From assembly GCA_039619475.1 (NCBI GenBank), contig CM077116.1, forward strand, positions 304,890,464 through 304,954,463: 64,000 nt of DNA, given 5' to 3'. The notes under the pieces are model-generated. The model worked only from the letters and a program-made list of their open reading frames with translations. It made no database searches and was not told the origin of the DNA. Shown here one piece after another: positions 1 through 13,800 of the stretch (its first letter is position 1; every line of letters begins with the position of its first letter). The stretch is from Icerya purchasi. Its lineage: Eukaryota > Arthropoda > Insecta > Hemiptera > Monophlebidae. The position numbers and the translations under genes were made by a program.

Positions 1-3000
1 TGGACAAAATACTTTAAGGTGGATAAAAAAACATTAATCATTTGGCAAAATCATGATGTTTTCGTTATAAAACTCTTAATTCAAATATGAGATTTAATGT
101 ACTTAATTTTGAAATATATATTTTATTGAAATTAATAAAAAAAAATTAAAATGAGACGAATTTGAAAACAGCAATAAACATATTATAAAATCTTTAATTA
201 AAATGTAAAATCTCCGAATTTAATGAGTCCGACTTTAAAAATATGTATTTTATTTAAACTTGAAAAACCCTTTCTACTTTTGATCGACCCTGAAAAGGAC
301 AATATGCATTGAATTATATGAAGCAAATGTTATATTTTATAATAGAAATTAATTGCGAAGTAAATTTCGATTTTCGTTTTTATTTTTTAAAGTTTAACTT
401 TGATTATAGTTTGACTGTTTTATGAGTATTTATTTTATTTACTGCATTCTATCAAGAAAAAAGTAACATTAATGAAAACAAACGGTTTCCGCTTATCGTT
501 GTATGTGAATGATTGAAAATTAATTTCAGCACTCAAATGATCGCTCACAAGACGGTGACAATAAAAATAATGATAAAATAAAATGACCAGATTTGAATGC
601 AAAAGGCAGTACATTTTATGATTTAAATGCAATTTTTGAATTACTTAAAAAACTTGTAAAATCTTCGCAAGAGTTGAGAAGCATTTGCACGTCAATGTGT
701 AAACGTTCTATATGTTCCTTCAAAAATTTAAAGTTACATCTATTATATCTATTATTAAATTAATTCAAGATTTTACTGGAATTGTAAATATTTTTCGAAA
801 AGGTTAAAAAATTGAAAGAATTTTAAATAAGTCGTCATGAATACAAGAAGTAAAGGCTTCAAAAACAGCTCTGTTTTTTTAAAATGGAATGTTATAAAAT
901 CTTCATCACATGTAGTCTCCCCAGGGCTTCATCACAACTTTTTAGCGCACAACGCACTTTGTATTTGAAAAATCAGTTTCGGGATTATGAATATTTTTTA
1001 CAAAAAGAACCAGAGAGTTGATCAATGCAGTAATTTGTTTATCATTATTCATTTTTTGAAATATTTTTACCGTACTTCGAATTAGTTGTATAACATCAAA
1101 CCTATTACTGAGTTCTCCGTTCAATGATTCCATTAAATTTTTGATTTTAAGCATGATACTTTTAGCAAAAAACAATGAACAAATAAAATCAAAGATTAAC
1201 TTTTTTTAAGCGGACTAAAGGTATAAACATGTGTTTTACTGTCAAAATCTTTATTTGTTTTAAAATACGAATTCAATTTTTTAAAACAATTCACAGCCTT
1301 AGCATTGTATTATAAAGAACTTTATCATTTGAAAATAACGTTTTCTAGTATTGGAAAGAATTTGAATTAAAGTCACTGTTGTCGACCGAAATTTTAAACT
1401 AACGAATTTATTGTTTACACAAAAAAAAACAACAGATGATCGACGAAAATAAAAAAAACAAACAAATCTACTAAAATTCTACTCTTTATTAATTTTTCAC
1501 GCAAATCAACAGAACATAACTTTTACAAACAACAAAAGTAAAAATAATTTTAAATTATTAAAATTACAGAAGGTATCGGCCCCTGCTCATTTTATTTAAA
1601 AAAATTAAATTCTCCCATATTAGAAATTAAAAATTATGAATTTTAAAAGCAGATGAATTTTAGCTGAAAGTACGAAATTTGATTATTTTAAGTAACAAGT
1701 AAATCAAACATAATGTTCTTGACGTCTTTTTTCTCAACTCTACATGAAACTCTTTCACAACTTCACCATAATTTAAATTTCCGAACTATTTTATTGAAAT
1801 AAATTTTAGATTTTTTTTGTGTACGTTTTTAGTCCCTCTGCATCAAGATATTCACCTAGTAACAAGGAAGTGCAAATATATTTAATTTATGTATTTGTCT
1901 GCAACTATGGTCGAATTGCGAAGTTCTTAACAACAGCCAAGAATCGTATAATTTAGGTCACTACAACAAACTTGTAGAAATTTAAAGAATTATACAATAG
2001 AAGCCGCTTAATTAACAGCGAATTCTGTTCAGTTTTAAATCATTCAATCATTATATTTATATATTTTATTCTGATCATATTAAAATGAAAGTAAGTAAAA
2101 TTCCCTTAATACAAAAGTTTGAAGTATTGCGGAATAAAAACAGAGTACAAGTTTTTCACAATATTAGAATGATCATCGGGAAATTTATTATCAAAGGAAT
2201 AATTAAACGTTGACAAAAATATTGTAACAGTTGTTTTAATCAGCAATGAAACCGCGAGCAAAGAGTCAAATAAACAACAGTGATGAAAATGATGAAGAAG
2301 AAATAAGCAAACAAACGGTTGACGATATAGAAGTGTCAAATATAATGAAAACTTTTACCAAGTTAACAAAGAGTTGCGGATTTTTCGATACTAATTTAAA
2401 AGCAAAAATTATTAAGAAAATTCAGACCAGTTGAAACAATTTATAAAGAAACGGTTAGTATACAACAGTGTAAAATAAAAGTTACCCTCACTGTTTGAAA
2501 AAGTAAAGCATTATTATAAAGTCTTATAGGCTTAGCATTAAAAGGTGAGATTTCTTTTAATAAAATTTTTTTTTAAAAATATTTTTAGTCCTCACAGTTC
2601 GATCTAAATCAGTTTTGACTGCAGAAGTAAAAAATAAAAGACCCTCATTGTAAAAGTTTAAAGAAAATCATTAAAAAACACCATATAACATTTTGTTATA
2701 TAAGCTATACAGTATAAAAAAAAATTATTTTTAAATTATATGAATTCATGAATCGGTATTTTGGGTAATGCACCACCCCCACAACTTGGCGTGCTTCAGA
2801 CGCCCCTGAATACATTATTGATACAAATTTTATTTTTTATATACAGTAACTTCCTAGCGGTCATAGTCAATAGACACTATGATTATTAACAAACAAATAC
2901 ACATATAAGAACAAAAAAAAACAGAAAAATGACTAGTGAATCATACAAAAAATTGTATTATTTTTACTTTGTTTTCGCTGATTACCAATAATTTTTTTGA

Positions 3001-4096
3001 ATTTTAAATTCTTTGCGGGGCAACTGTCCAGTTTTGCCTTTTCACAAATGATGCAATTGCCGAGAATGGAAAAATTAATAATTTAGCTCCTGTTCTGCAA
3101 ATCGATGTGCGCTTTTGTCCGTGTGCGCTTTTATCCATGTGCGGTTTTATCCGTGAGCGCTTTTATCCATATGCACTTTTATCCGTGTGCGTTTTTATCC
3201 GTGTGCGCTTTTGTCCGATGCGTTTTTATCATGTGCGCTTTTGTCCTGTGCGCTTTTGTCTTGTGCGCTTTTGTCCGTGAACCATAAATCGTAATGGGTT
3301 GTATAATGAAAAGTAAATACGTTTCAATCTCCTCTCTCTTCATTTTTTTTTTTTTTTTTTAGCGGTAGTGCGGGAACTTTTTGTACCAACCGTGTATATT
3401 TCTTTTTTTTTAACATAGTTGTCCGCAAATTATTTAAAATGGTTAATCACTGTGAAATTTTTAAACGTTACATACATTTATTTTTAATTACATCGATCTT
3501 TTTCATCAAGATAAACACTAATTGACGAATTGTCGTATGTACGTTTTAACAATATAACCTACGTTATAAAATTATACATATACATATCCTTGTGTAATAT
3601 CTACTAGCTACATCTTAATTTATTTTTGTACCTATCGATAACTATAACCTCTGTTTTCTTTTGTTTTGTAATCTATATATTTTTGCTTTACTTTTTCTTA
3701 CGTATTCTCTTATTTTATGTTTATTTTTTTTTTTACATTTCCTTCTTCCTGAAGCCATTCCTTTATTTGTCTTTTTCTTTTCCCTATTTTTTCTTTAGGT
3801 ATTTTATTTAACATCCGAGTTATAATATATCTATCAGTTTACTCCCACAGCTTTGTTTTTGATAACAGCAGTTGGTATGTCAATTTTTCCCTCAGCTTGT
3901 ATTCTATTATTATTTTTTCCTCCAATTCAATTTCCTTTTTTGTTTCTATGTATTCTGATATTCCTCTTACGCTCATTACTTATTTTTTAATTATTTCACT
4001 TTCAGTTTCTTCTTTATGATTTTCTATTGACTTCAAATATTAACTCAATAAAATAAATTACAGAATGATATCTAATAACATGCAATATTTAAAATT
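1..4096. other. TAB1 3' side or flank; no gene recognised
   Basis: AT-rich sequence with short uninformative ORFs on both strands (for example 942-1175 minus and 2246-2434 plus) that match nothing I know. It should hold later TAB1 exons or an intron, but I found no exon with TAB1 motifs. The only clear structure is the minisatellite at 3106-3277. Confidence 0.4.
3106..3277 (+). repeat. Minisatellite, about 11 copies of a 16-bp unit
   Basis: The units run TGTGCGCTTTTGTCCG, TGTGCGCTTTTATCCA and so on, with point changes and a few short units. The 60-codon ORF across it is a repeat artefact. Confidence 0.9.
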
Positions 4097-4552
4097 AAAA
4101 TTGCCGGTAGAAACCATATCGCTATTAAAAACACTAGGTTGATCATAGAAATTAAACTAAAACTAACTAGGTTGTTTCAGTCGACTTGGAAAATAATAAT
4201 AATAATTTTTTCCCCGTCAGACTCGAAGTAGGGAGATTATTACTGTGCCCCATTGGTCACAATAAACGCTATACAAAATACAAAGGTGTCGAATATCTCA
4301 CGGAAATTTATCAATTTAACGAATATTAATAACCCACTAGTTACAGAAATTCCGCGAATATTGTAACTTATGATAGTGTTCACTCCACTCCCAGTCCGAC
4401 GGAAAAAAAAATATCATTATAATTTGCAAAGTCAGCCGAAACAACCAAGTTAGTTTTAGTTTTAGTTTAGTTTCTGATAATGAACCGTGCAATCGCATTC
4501 GAAACATAAAATAGTATTTCTAATAGTGACTCTTGGTTTCTACCGAAAATTT
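4097..4552. mobile_element. Long-TIR MITE in a TAB1 intron
   Basis: Left arm begins AAAATTGCCGGTAGAAACCA and right arm reads TGGTTTCTACCGAAAATTTT. The arms stay complementary for more than 100 bp, sharing AAACTAAAACTAACT and a GGTTGTTTC block. There is no coding capacity between them. It ends about 70 bp downstream of TAB1 exon 4. I could not assign a superfamily or a target duplication with confidence. Confidence 0.7.
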
Positions 4553-4623
4553 TAATTGTAATTTTAGCAATATGAACAGGGAAAACTTATAACGTATTAT
4601 TAAAAGCAATCTCGTATTCTTAC

Positions 4624-4864
4624 CTTTACTAAATTTATCAGTGTTTAAACCTAAAAGCGATAATCGTAATAACTCGTCTTCGTTTGACAAATCATGATCA
4701 ACGCTTAACTGCAAGGCTCTCAATACACCATTTTCATCGGTACGGCATAATAAAGCTCTACTATTCCCGACATTTGCTACATAAAGTCGCGATTTATATA
4801 TTAAGGCTACTACTGCTGTTAAACCACATGACAGTTCAGTATTCAAAGCATTCAATTTGGTCAC
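4624..4864 (-). CDS. Tab1: TAB1 coding exon 4 (PP2C core beta strands)
   Basis: It follows the acceptor TTATTTCAG and ends AGTAAAG before GTAAGA. It encodes residues 156-235 plus one base. LYVANVGNSRALLC is the PP2C VGDSRA block with Asp changed to Asn, followed by the SVDHD...NEDELLRLSLLGL block. The intron after it begins with a MITE-like inverted repeat some 70 bp away. Confidence 0.9.
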
Positions 4865-7800
4865 CTGAAATAAAATTAAATAATGTTAATAAAATATTTT
4901 TATAAATAACTCGAATTACATAAAATTTTCACACCACTTGAAATAAAATAATTATGTTTCGTTTATAGTTACTTAAAATTGCCGTAGTTAGAAACTTTGA
5001 CTAGTAGGAATATTTTATATATAAAAGTTTTTTTTTTTTTTGCGGAAAAGTGATATATATATATTTTTTTTTTGTTATAATTACATATTTTGCATCGGTT
5101 GCTACTTAACTGCTTAAGCAATATATCTTTCTTATTATTTTTAATTATCTCCATTTCAAATTCTGGTATTCAAATGCAAAAAGTGACCTGTTTGGATAAA
5201 AATCTGAATTTAAAGCGGAACACCCAATGCTGTGCCATAGGATTCATTGACAAATCCAACATGCCTGCTCAGTGCTCTATTTAAATCCAATAAAATTTGA
5301 TTTATTTCGTTAACATGTACATAAGAAAAGACTACATACGCGGGAAAAGGGGAATGACTTTCCTATGAATAATGTATAGAAATAATAAGAATGGAATTGA
5401 AAATACGATAATGCATAGAACAAAAAGAGTACTGAGTATTCTTCTTTGTTCGTAAACGATGAAAGTAATTTATTGCAAATTTTTGTTTTCAGTAGGAATT
5501 ATATATTGTTTCATGGATTAATTCTTTTTTAGAACATTTTACGGATTACGGAAATTTTTTTATGGCCATGTGAGCAATTTTCCAGGAAACAACAGTTTAG
5601 AAGCTGGAATTAAGGAAAAAAATGAATTTGCCTCCACGTGCCCTACACAATTTCTTTCAAACTTGATGCGAAAACAAAACCAAAACAAATTTTACATTTT
5701 TAAAAATCTTAAAATAAATCAAATATTACCATGATAAAAGTAAAGGTAACTAATTTAAATTTAGTAATCTGCGTAACATTTATTGTTCAATCAGGCTAAG
5801 AAAATATGCTACATAAGGCACATAAAAAGCTACTTCAAAACTCAAGTACGTAGAAAGAATGCAACAAAGGCTTAACAAGTATAGCATGGTTAAATTCATG
5901 AATCTTACACTACCATCCGTCTGCTTCATCTTAAAAAAAAAAAAGTAAATTGGGAAGGCTTCATCCAAATGCTTTCTCACAACCCTTTTGTCTTTTATTT
6001 TTTTACTACAAATTAATTATAACTAAAATTAATTGTTCGCCCAAATGATTTTTCCCTCGAGACTTTTTTGTTCGTTTTGAGGAGGAGTTTTATAGTGTAA
6101 AATAAATTTCCTGAATTCGTTTCAGAACCCCCCGTATATGCATTATAATCATTTCATGTGACAATCTACTAAAAATAATATGATATGAAAACATACTTAT
6201 TGTGTGATATTAATTTAAACAAACAACACAAACTTTAATACACAATATAATTAAAATTATTTTATAAACCACCGACTAGTTTCGGATATTAATCCATAAT
6301 CATGGTGTGCAATAGAAACATAAAATTAAAACTATTATTATAATACAGTAAAGATCGATAGTCAAATTTAAAACGAGTAAACATAATCAATATATCGAGA
6401 CCAAGAAACAAAAAATCATAAATAAAAATAAATTTAATTATTAATTATCTATGTAACGACTAAAATTACTGAAAATAACAAAATAACTAAACTTTAAATA
6501 CTGGGTTATGGATTGGTAAGTTGTTGTTAATAATATTATTCAAATTCTCATAAATATAATAAATTTTCAGCGAAATTTAGATTTCTATTATCCCTAATTA
6601 TTTTAAGTATTGTTAGGTCTTTAGTTATGTCATTAAAAATATCACGTTTTTCTAAAATTAAGTGTTTGGCAAAGGTTGGACTTTTCGATGTGTCCATATT
6701 TAATACTTTGTTACAAGTTTTACACGTTAACTTATAAATACCTGGATTATTAAACTTATTACATTCATTAGACAGAGAATTAATAATTAATCGATTGTTT
6801 AAAAATACTAAAAATAAATTGGAATATTTTATAAACCGAGCAGAACAAAAGTGTTGAAACGCATACATTTTCAAACTCGAAGTATGGTGGTACGATTTTA
6901 TGCTTTCCTTCTTCATTAAATATATATTTCACTAATATTTGTTATTTCATTCGCTAAAATAGTTTAATATTTAATTTTTTTAAACTATTGTTTTTTTTCC
7001 CCCGTTTGGCCACAAAATATAAATCAATCCATTCCAATATCGAGATTTATATAACTTAATTTTTTCCATATTTACGTGACACGATTCCTACATTAAAATC
7101 TAAATTTTTGGTCTTATTTAGGCGGCATATTCAAAGTTTTCCTGTTTTCCCAATGGTACTATCGAAGTCGATGTAATAATTTCATCAAATCTGACCGCGC
7201 TAAACGGTAAGAATATCGCTGATTTATCCAGCCGATACATCATCACGAAAAAGTGCTTTTTGGATTTCCAGGAGCAGATTTTTGGGCACACTTTCAGCCT
7301 AGAAAGGAACTGGCCCCTCTACTCTCATTAGTGCCGTTGGACTTAGTACATTGTGAACCTTAACTTTACAATCCCAACGCCCTATCAAGGGTATGAGACC
7401 TACTTTACTTTACTTTAATTCTTCAATCACTTATTCTCCATCTTTTTCTTCTTGCCCATGGTTCCTTGACTTCCCTTCACTTAAGCGCCCTACGATCACT
7501 GATATTTGTTGCCTTCGCTTTAACCATAGTCTCTTCCCTGCATCATTTTCACGGTTTTCATCTGCATCTACTCCATTTTGTCATTTTTAGCCCCTTCCAT
7601 ATACTTCCCTCATAATTCTGATCACATTTTGTTTGAATGTGCAGCCTTCTCTGCTAAGCAATCGCTCTTCTATTCTTCTGTATTCAAATTTTGTATCCTT
7701 ACTCCTTATAGAGCTGCTTGTATTCTCTCATTTCCTTCTACTTCGGTTATTCCTGCCCTTGAATTATTTTTACCTTTGAACTTAAACATATAAGAATATA

Positions 7801-10800
7801 AATTTAGTTTCTCTTCTATTCCATATTTATTGGGCTAATGTCCTAGCAAACCCATAAAAAAAAAACAACAAAAAACGTTAAATTCTTTCTCCCTGACAAA
7901 AATTCTAAAATATAATATACATGTATTTAAAAAAATTTAAATATTTTTCAATTCAACACATCTAAGCCTTGGTGAAACATATCTCAGCATAATACTTATC
8001 AACGTAATACTTTTTTTTGCATGCCCTACCGAGTTTTTACTTAATATCGAAAAAAAGCTTTCTGCTGACAATCCATAGAAAAACAAAAGGAAAAGCAACT
8101 AGAAGCTGATAAAAACTGGATTCACTAGCCCATCAAATTGGAGAAAAATAAAAATGAAATATATAATCAATGAAAGTCAGAAATCGAAAAATGTGATCAA
8201 TTTTAGCGCACTTTTAAACTGTTCCCACTAGGATATAAAAGTTACAGTCTGTCTGTATGTTTAGTATTTACGTTAAATGACTGAATATATTGTAAGGAAA
8301 TTTATAAAGATACTGTACATGTCAGAGTTAAACAATATATATATATATATGCCTAAGTTCAATTTAAGCCTTTAAAAAAGGATAATGTAACTTGTGTATT
8401 TTATGTAAATTTACCTAGTCAGAATCTTGGTGAAAGCAAGATAATGTTCACTATCAGTAAAGTAGAATGTTTCAAAATACTCCGTTAGATTCCCAGAGCA
8501 ACCATAGATTATCAACTGATTTTAGAATATAGTTTCTATATATTGTCCCGTCTTCATCAATTTACATTATAGTAAGATCCACTTTCTAACAACAAAAATT
8601 AAATGTTTACCTGCTTAATGATGAAATCTTCATATATATATTATTCTGTTCCCCAGGTTGTCCACCTCTTCAGGTGTCCAGTATAGTAACCCACTTTTAT
8701 TCTGTTTTAAGGTATCCTAATTACGAATTTTTATATAATTTCTGTTTTTATTTTAGACTTTTCCACATTCATCAAATATCCAATATAACAACCCACTTTT
8801 TATTTAAAATTTGCTAGAGGAGTTTTTATTTAAATTTTTTTTGTTCATTTCTTTAAATTTCTCCATGCCTATAACAATAACCCACTTTTCTAAACATTTT
8901 TTTAATTTAAAATTTTCCACCGATATTTCCTACAAATTTTTGAGTTTTCACACCTTTATATTTATTGTAATTAGTTTACCGACAATTTTTATTAGTGTTT
9001 TTGTGCGTCATTTAAGTTTACCTTTATTTCTCTGTTTCGATAAATATAATATATAACTCTTTTTTCCTAAAAATTTTCTCTTTATAAATCTCTTCTATAA
9101 TTTTTAGTATGACTTTTCCTTTTGTTCGCTATGTATATTTCGGTTTTATGTACTTAAATTTTTATAATGTTTATTTCATATTAATTTTGCTTAAAAATGT
9201 TTCCGCAGATAAACATTCATCATTTTTATTGTTTCGTTTACTTCGGAAATATGTTATTTAAAAAAAAAGTAATTTCCAGCAAACAGAAATGAATGAAAAC
9301 ATTACTTTTAAAGAAATACTTCTTGTGACATTTTGTTTATTAGTCTCCTATTTTGAAGGTTTATAGTCTAGAATAAATTTTACTATTTATAAATTTTCAA
9401 ATTGTAGATTTCTTCAATAGATAAAAGTTAAAAGTGCACTTAAAATAAAAAACACGCAAATGTAATGATCACATGTAACATTACCAATAATGGATACTGC
9501 TGATAAGCTTCATACTGGGTGAGGTCATCTGGAATTTCTAAAAGCAAACTAGCTCTTTCAGCTATCTTATCCCCAACAGCGTTTAAATAGCATCGCTCTA
9601 CCGTTAAAAAGGCATGCCTATTTATTAAAACCAAAGTAATAAGGCTTAAATTAAATTAAACTAATGCAACAATTAGAATGTACGTAATAATATTACTCAT
9701 AAAATCAACGTTTAGTTTAAAGCAGCTAATTTTTACTTGATATCATATATAAGCGTAAATGTATCTTTACAATGTCTTATTCGTTTAAATCAAACTTTAA
9801 GCGTTTTACTGTCGCGACTATACTGAACGAATCGAATCGAGATTTACATCGAACTTTAAAAGACGAAACTTCTTATTGGAAATAGTGACGACAAATGAAA
9901 ATTAAATAGAAATCACCGTATGGTTAAATGGAAATTTCAGTCACCAAAAAAAAAAAAATAGTAATGAGAGATAATAGAAAAAAATAATACACCAGACACA
10001 ACTCGGAAGAACAGCAAATGAAATGATGCTTTCGGCTCTGAGAGACGAAATAAATTTAAAGCAGGTGTTCCCTTCAATTCTAGATATTATGAATCAGTCG
10101 CACCCTCTTACATTCGTATACGTACTATAATTATACGTTGACTTTCAATTGTGCAAGAACGAAATACTACCCTGCAAAGCACATTGCGATTTTTTCAACA
10201 TCCTGAAATAATAGGGGAACACACTAATTACCAAAACAGCTTAGTCAACATAATGACAACTATGCGAACATTTTTATTATTCTTATTCGCCCATTTTCTA
10301 ATTTCGATCAACTTTTTGGATTTCATTGCCGATTTCAGCGTGTCAGTGATTGTACCAGTGTGTGTTCTAGTTGTCCAACTGAAAATACTGATTTTAAAAT
10401 GTTACGAGAGAACGGTAAAAATATCACTATGATCTTTTTCACTACTTCGATTAACTCTGTTAATCAGCAGATAGGCATATTCATAATTCTGCAAAGAAAA
10501 TGGCGTGAAAAATAGTGAACATCCATCTTTCAACTCTTAGCAAAATACTGCCTGTCAATTTATTTTTCTATTTCATATCCTTAATTATGATTCCGTTCCA
10601 AAACAGAATTGTTATCATAAGATCTCCGTCCTTTTCAGCTGCATGAAGTCTTTCAGTGGTCTCCCACAGGGCTTTTACATCAGTCCTAGTCTCTTCACTC
10701 TTATTTTGTGGACGACGTTTTTCTTTACACAACTGCTTCTAACATTCCAAATGCTTGCAATAATATGCAAGAATCCTTGTTATTCTGCAAAGTTCTCCAT

Positions 10801-13800
10801 CTGTAATTCACCTGTCGATCTCTCTTCCAAAATCGTTTTATGCACGGTTTTCACATTTCGTCACTATCATTCCGCGTTAATCAACATAGAGCTATCAACG
10901 CCTTATCTCTATACCTATTTTTTCCTCCTTTCGCTATTTAAGTCATTCTAAATAAGTCGCTTAACCTTTACTGAGCATATAAATTAAGTCCATTCGTCTA
11001 CTCTTAGACGTCTGAATATCTTACAAGGCTTTGCCTTCTTCCAAGTGGGAAGGTGATCTTATAATAATATTTCCTTACACTCTACAAATCCACTGTTGAT
11101 TCTAAACTCGAGTTTTGCTGTTTTCTGTATGGTAATTCTGTTTGTTCTGTTTTCGCTAAATTATACTTGCTTCAAAATACAGTCCTACGTTTTTTTCTAG
11201 GAATCTAAAGTCCACACCTATTCCTGTATTCCCGGCAAAGGCTAATGTTACTCATATATCTATCTGTCGATCTTATCTCGTTTATTATTTCCTTATTAAA
11301 TGTCTTCGTAATTATGCAAATAACCTTATTTCGATATATTCTTCTTTCTTGCAAGATGGCGCTTTTTCTCTAATTCTTCTTCTTCTTCTTCTTCTTCTTT
11401 GTAGCGCCGTATTCAATTTCTAAGCATAGGCGACTATCTATTTGTACGTTCTAGTTATACAAATACAGGCAGTGTTCATGACAATTATATGCAATATTAT
11501 TTCTCTTCCTAATCTCTTTTCTTTGCCTTCTTATATAAAATTTCTCCCATCCTGTTTAATAATCAATGAATTTAATCACGTAGTTTCATCGTTTTTTCTC
11601 TAACCGCACACTAATTTTTAGGGATAGGTGCAAAACAGCACATGGAGGTGAGTGCATCTGTTTATATTCCTTATTCCTCAGTTACTCCAACTTATTCAAA
11701 CCACTTCCATTTTCCATTATTACGCAGAAAAATTATTCCGCTTTTGAATTTATCCCCCTGCTGCTCATTGGAAAATGTTCCCTTTGATTTACTACTGGAA
11801 AAGCGTCCGAAAGTTTATTTCCTCTTCATATATTCATCCTTCTTTCAGCTCTGTTATTTTTCACATACGACCTTTAATCTTTAGCCTTTCCCGTCCACAA
11901 TCATTGATTATTGATTTCCTTTCGATCTCTGGTAACGCCGTGGTTGCGGGTAATGAAAAATTGGACTATCTGCTCGTTCGGCTATTACTTCTGGGTGTTT
12001 TGTCGGACAATTCCCTTCCCACAAATTAATAAATATAGCAAAAAATATTTAAATTGCTAACTGGAAATCCTCCTATGGTTCATTCTTTTCCGATCCATTT
12101 CACAATATCTATCCATTCATCCCAGTCCGCATGCTCAACCATTGTATTTAGATTTGCGGCACCTTTGATGTTCTCTTATTTCTACTATCTGCCATCTCCC
12201 TGCTTCGTTGTATTGTTTTTCCATTGCGCTTTTTTCTATTTTCCGGCTCTTTCTCGATAACACAATTGTACGTGACCCTAATCATGTCTTGTTTGAGTGC
12301 TCTTCTTTATCAACTGAAAAGGCAGCGCAACAGAGCTACTCTCACATGATATTCCTACTTCATATGGCGCGTGTCTTTCATTCTCCCTTTAAAATCGGGA
12401 TTAATCATTTCAGTTACAGCTGAAATTTTATCCTCTGTACTCCATTATATTAAGATTTCTTCTTAGTTCTTTTCCATTCTATAAATAAAGTCCTCTTGCA
12501 CTGATTTGGTATTCATGGTTGTCGTGCCCTAATACAAAAAAAAAATTAGGAATAAGGTATAAAATAGAAAAGAACGAAAAGGAATGATTAGTTAAGCTAT
12601 AACAAAAAAGGCAAGCTTAATTAATACATACGATGATGATTTAAACTTTACAAATTTTTTATAATATATAAACAATTAAAGCAGCATTAATTTATAACTG
12701 AGTAACAAGATATAAATTAATTTTAATGTCATTGTATTTTTTAATTTTTATAATTATATTAAATGATAAAAATTAAATATATATTTGAAAAAAGAAATAA
12801 AGGACGTGTAAAGATAATAGCAATATTAATAGTAGTAAGTTATTTGGCAATTAATTTATGTATATGTTATTTTTTACGCTACAAAATTTGTCTGCATTCT
12901 CCGCAAGTTCTTGTTTTTGTGTGAATATAATATTACTCTTTATACAGATATTTTAAGTTTCCATTTGTTCATTTAAAAGATGTTATTTAATCATTTATAT
13001 TTTTTATATGATGATTATATATTAATTTATGATCTGAAATAACGTCAACATGCTTGAAATACATTTTATAATAGTAATCGAAGGATTATAAAAGTTTTAC
13101 TGGTACAGTTTAATATGGTAGCTGATTTTTCAAGAATTAAAATCCACATTTAGTAAAAATACAGCTAAATTTAATTTACATTTTCGTATATTACGTATTT
13201 TTATAAGAATTACTACGCACGTTTCATCGGCAAATTAAATTTAATCTTCATTTTATTGTTATTTTTACATAAATTTTCTATTTTTATGGATAAACAGATG
13301 ACACGTTCTAAGCTTAAAATTGATTCCTTGGATACATCACGTTTAAATCACTTTAAAAAAAAAATGTCTATTTTTTATAATTTTAGATTGTTAAAAAAAT
13401 CAAGGAAAGTACGTTAACATAATTATGCTTTGAAATTTTTTTATTTTAGAGTATTGATAATCATTAAATGTAATAGCATCAATGATCTACCTTATGGTCA
13501 TTTTTGTTTTGAAAGTTGTTTTTGTGATAAATACTCTTAATTCTGATTTCATTTATCAATTTTTTATATCGAGTTACTTTTTTAAATACTTTAACCATAT
13601 AATTAAGCGTATTAAGAGCGTTCGAATATTTATTTTGTTCATTAAAAATCTTAATTCGCACATTTTTAAAGTTTTAGAAAATACTTAAATTCGGTGCAAT
13701 TGTAAAAGATTTATTTAAAAATTTTTCGGTACTTTAAATCCGTGATTTTAATAATTATATTTGAAATTTTACCTGAAGCAAGTGCTTTTTATCGTTTACA

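Noticed and set aside
2246..2434. 62-codon acidic ORF as a gene or exon
   Set aside because: No family match, no convincing splice sites, short; left unannotated.
3106..3277. CRISPR array
   Set aside because: Direct 16-bp repeats without spacers, in a eukaryotic genome.
3105..3287. 60-codon Cys/Phe-rich ORF
   Set aside because: It is the translation of the 16-bp minisatellite.
1..4623. 3' exons of TAB1
   Set aside because: I looked on the minus strand for the conserved blocks that should follow SLLGL and found none that kept phase; they are probably beyond the left edge or too short to see by eye.
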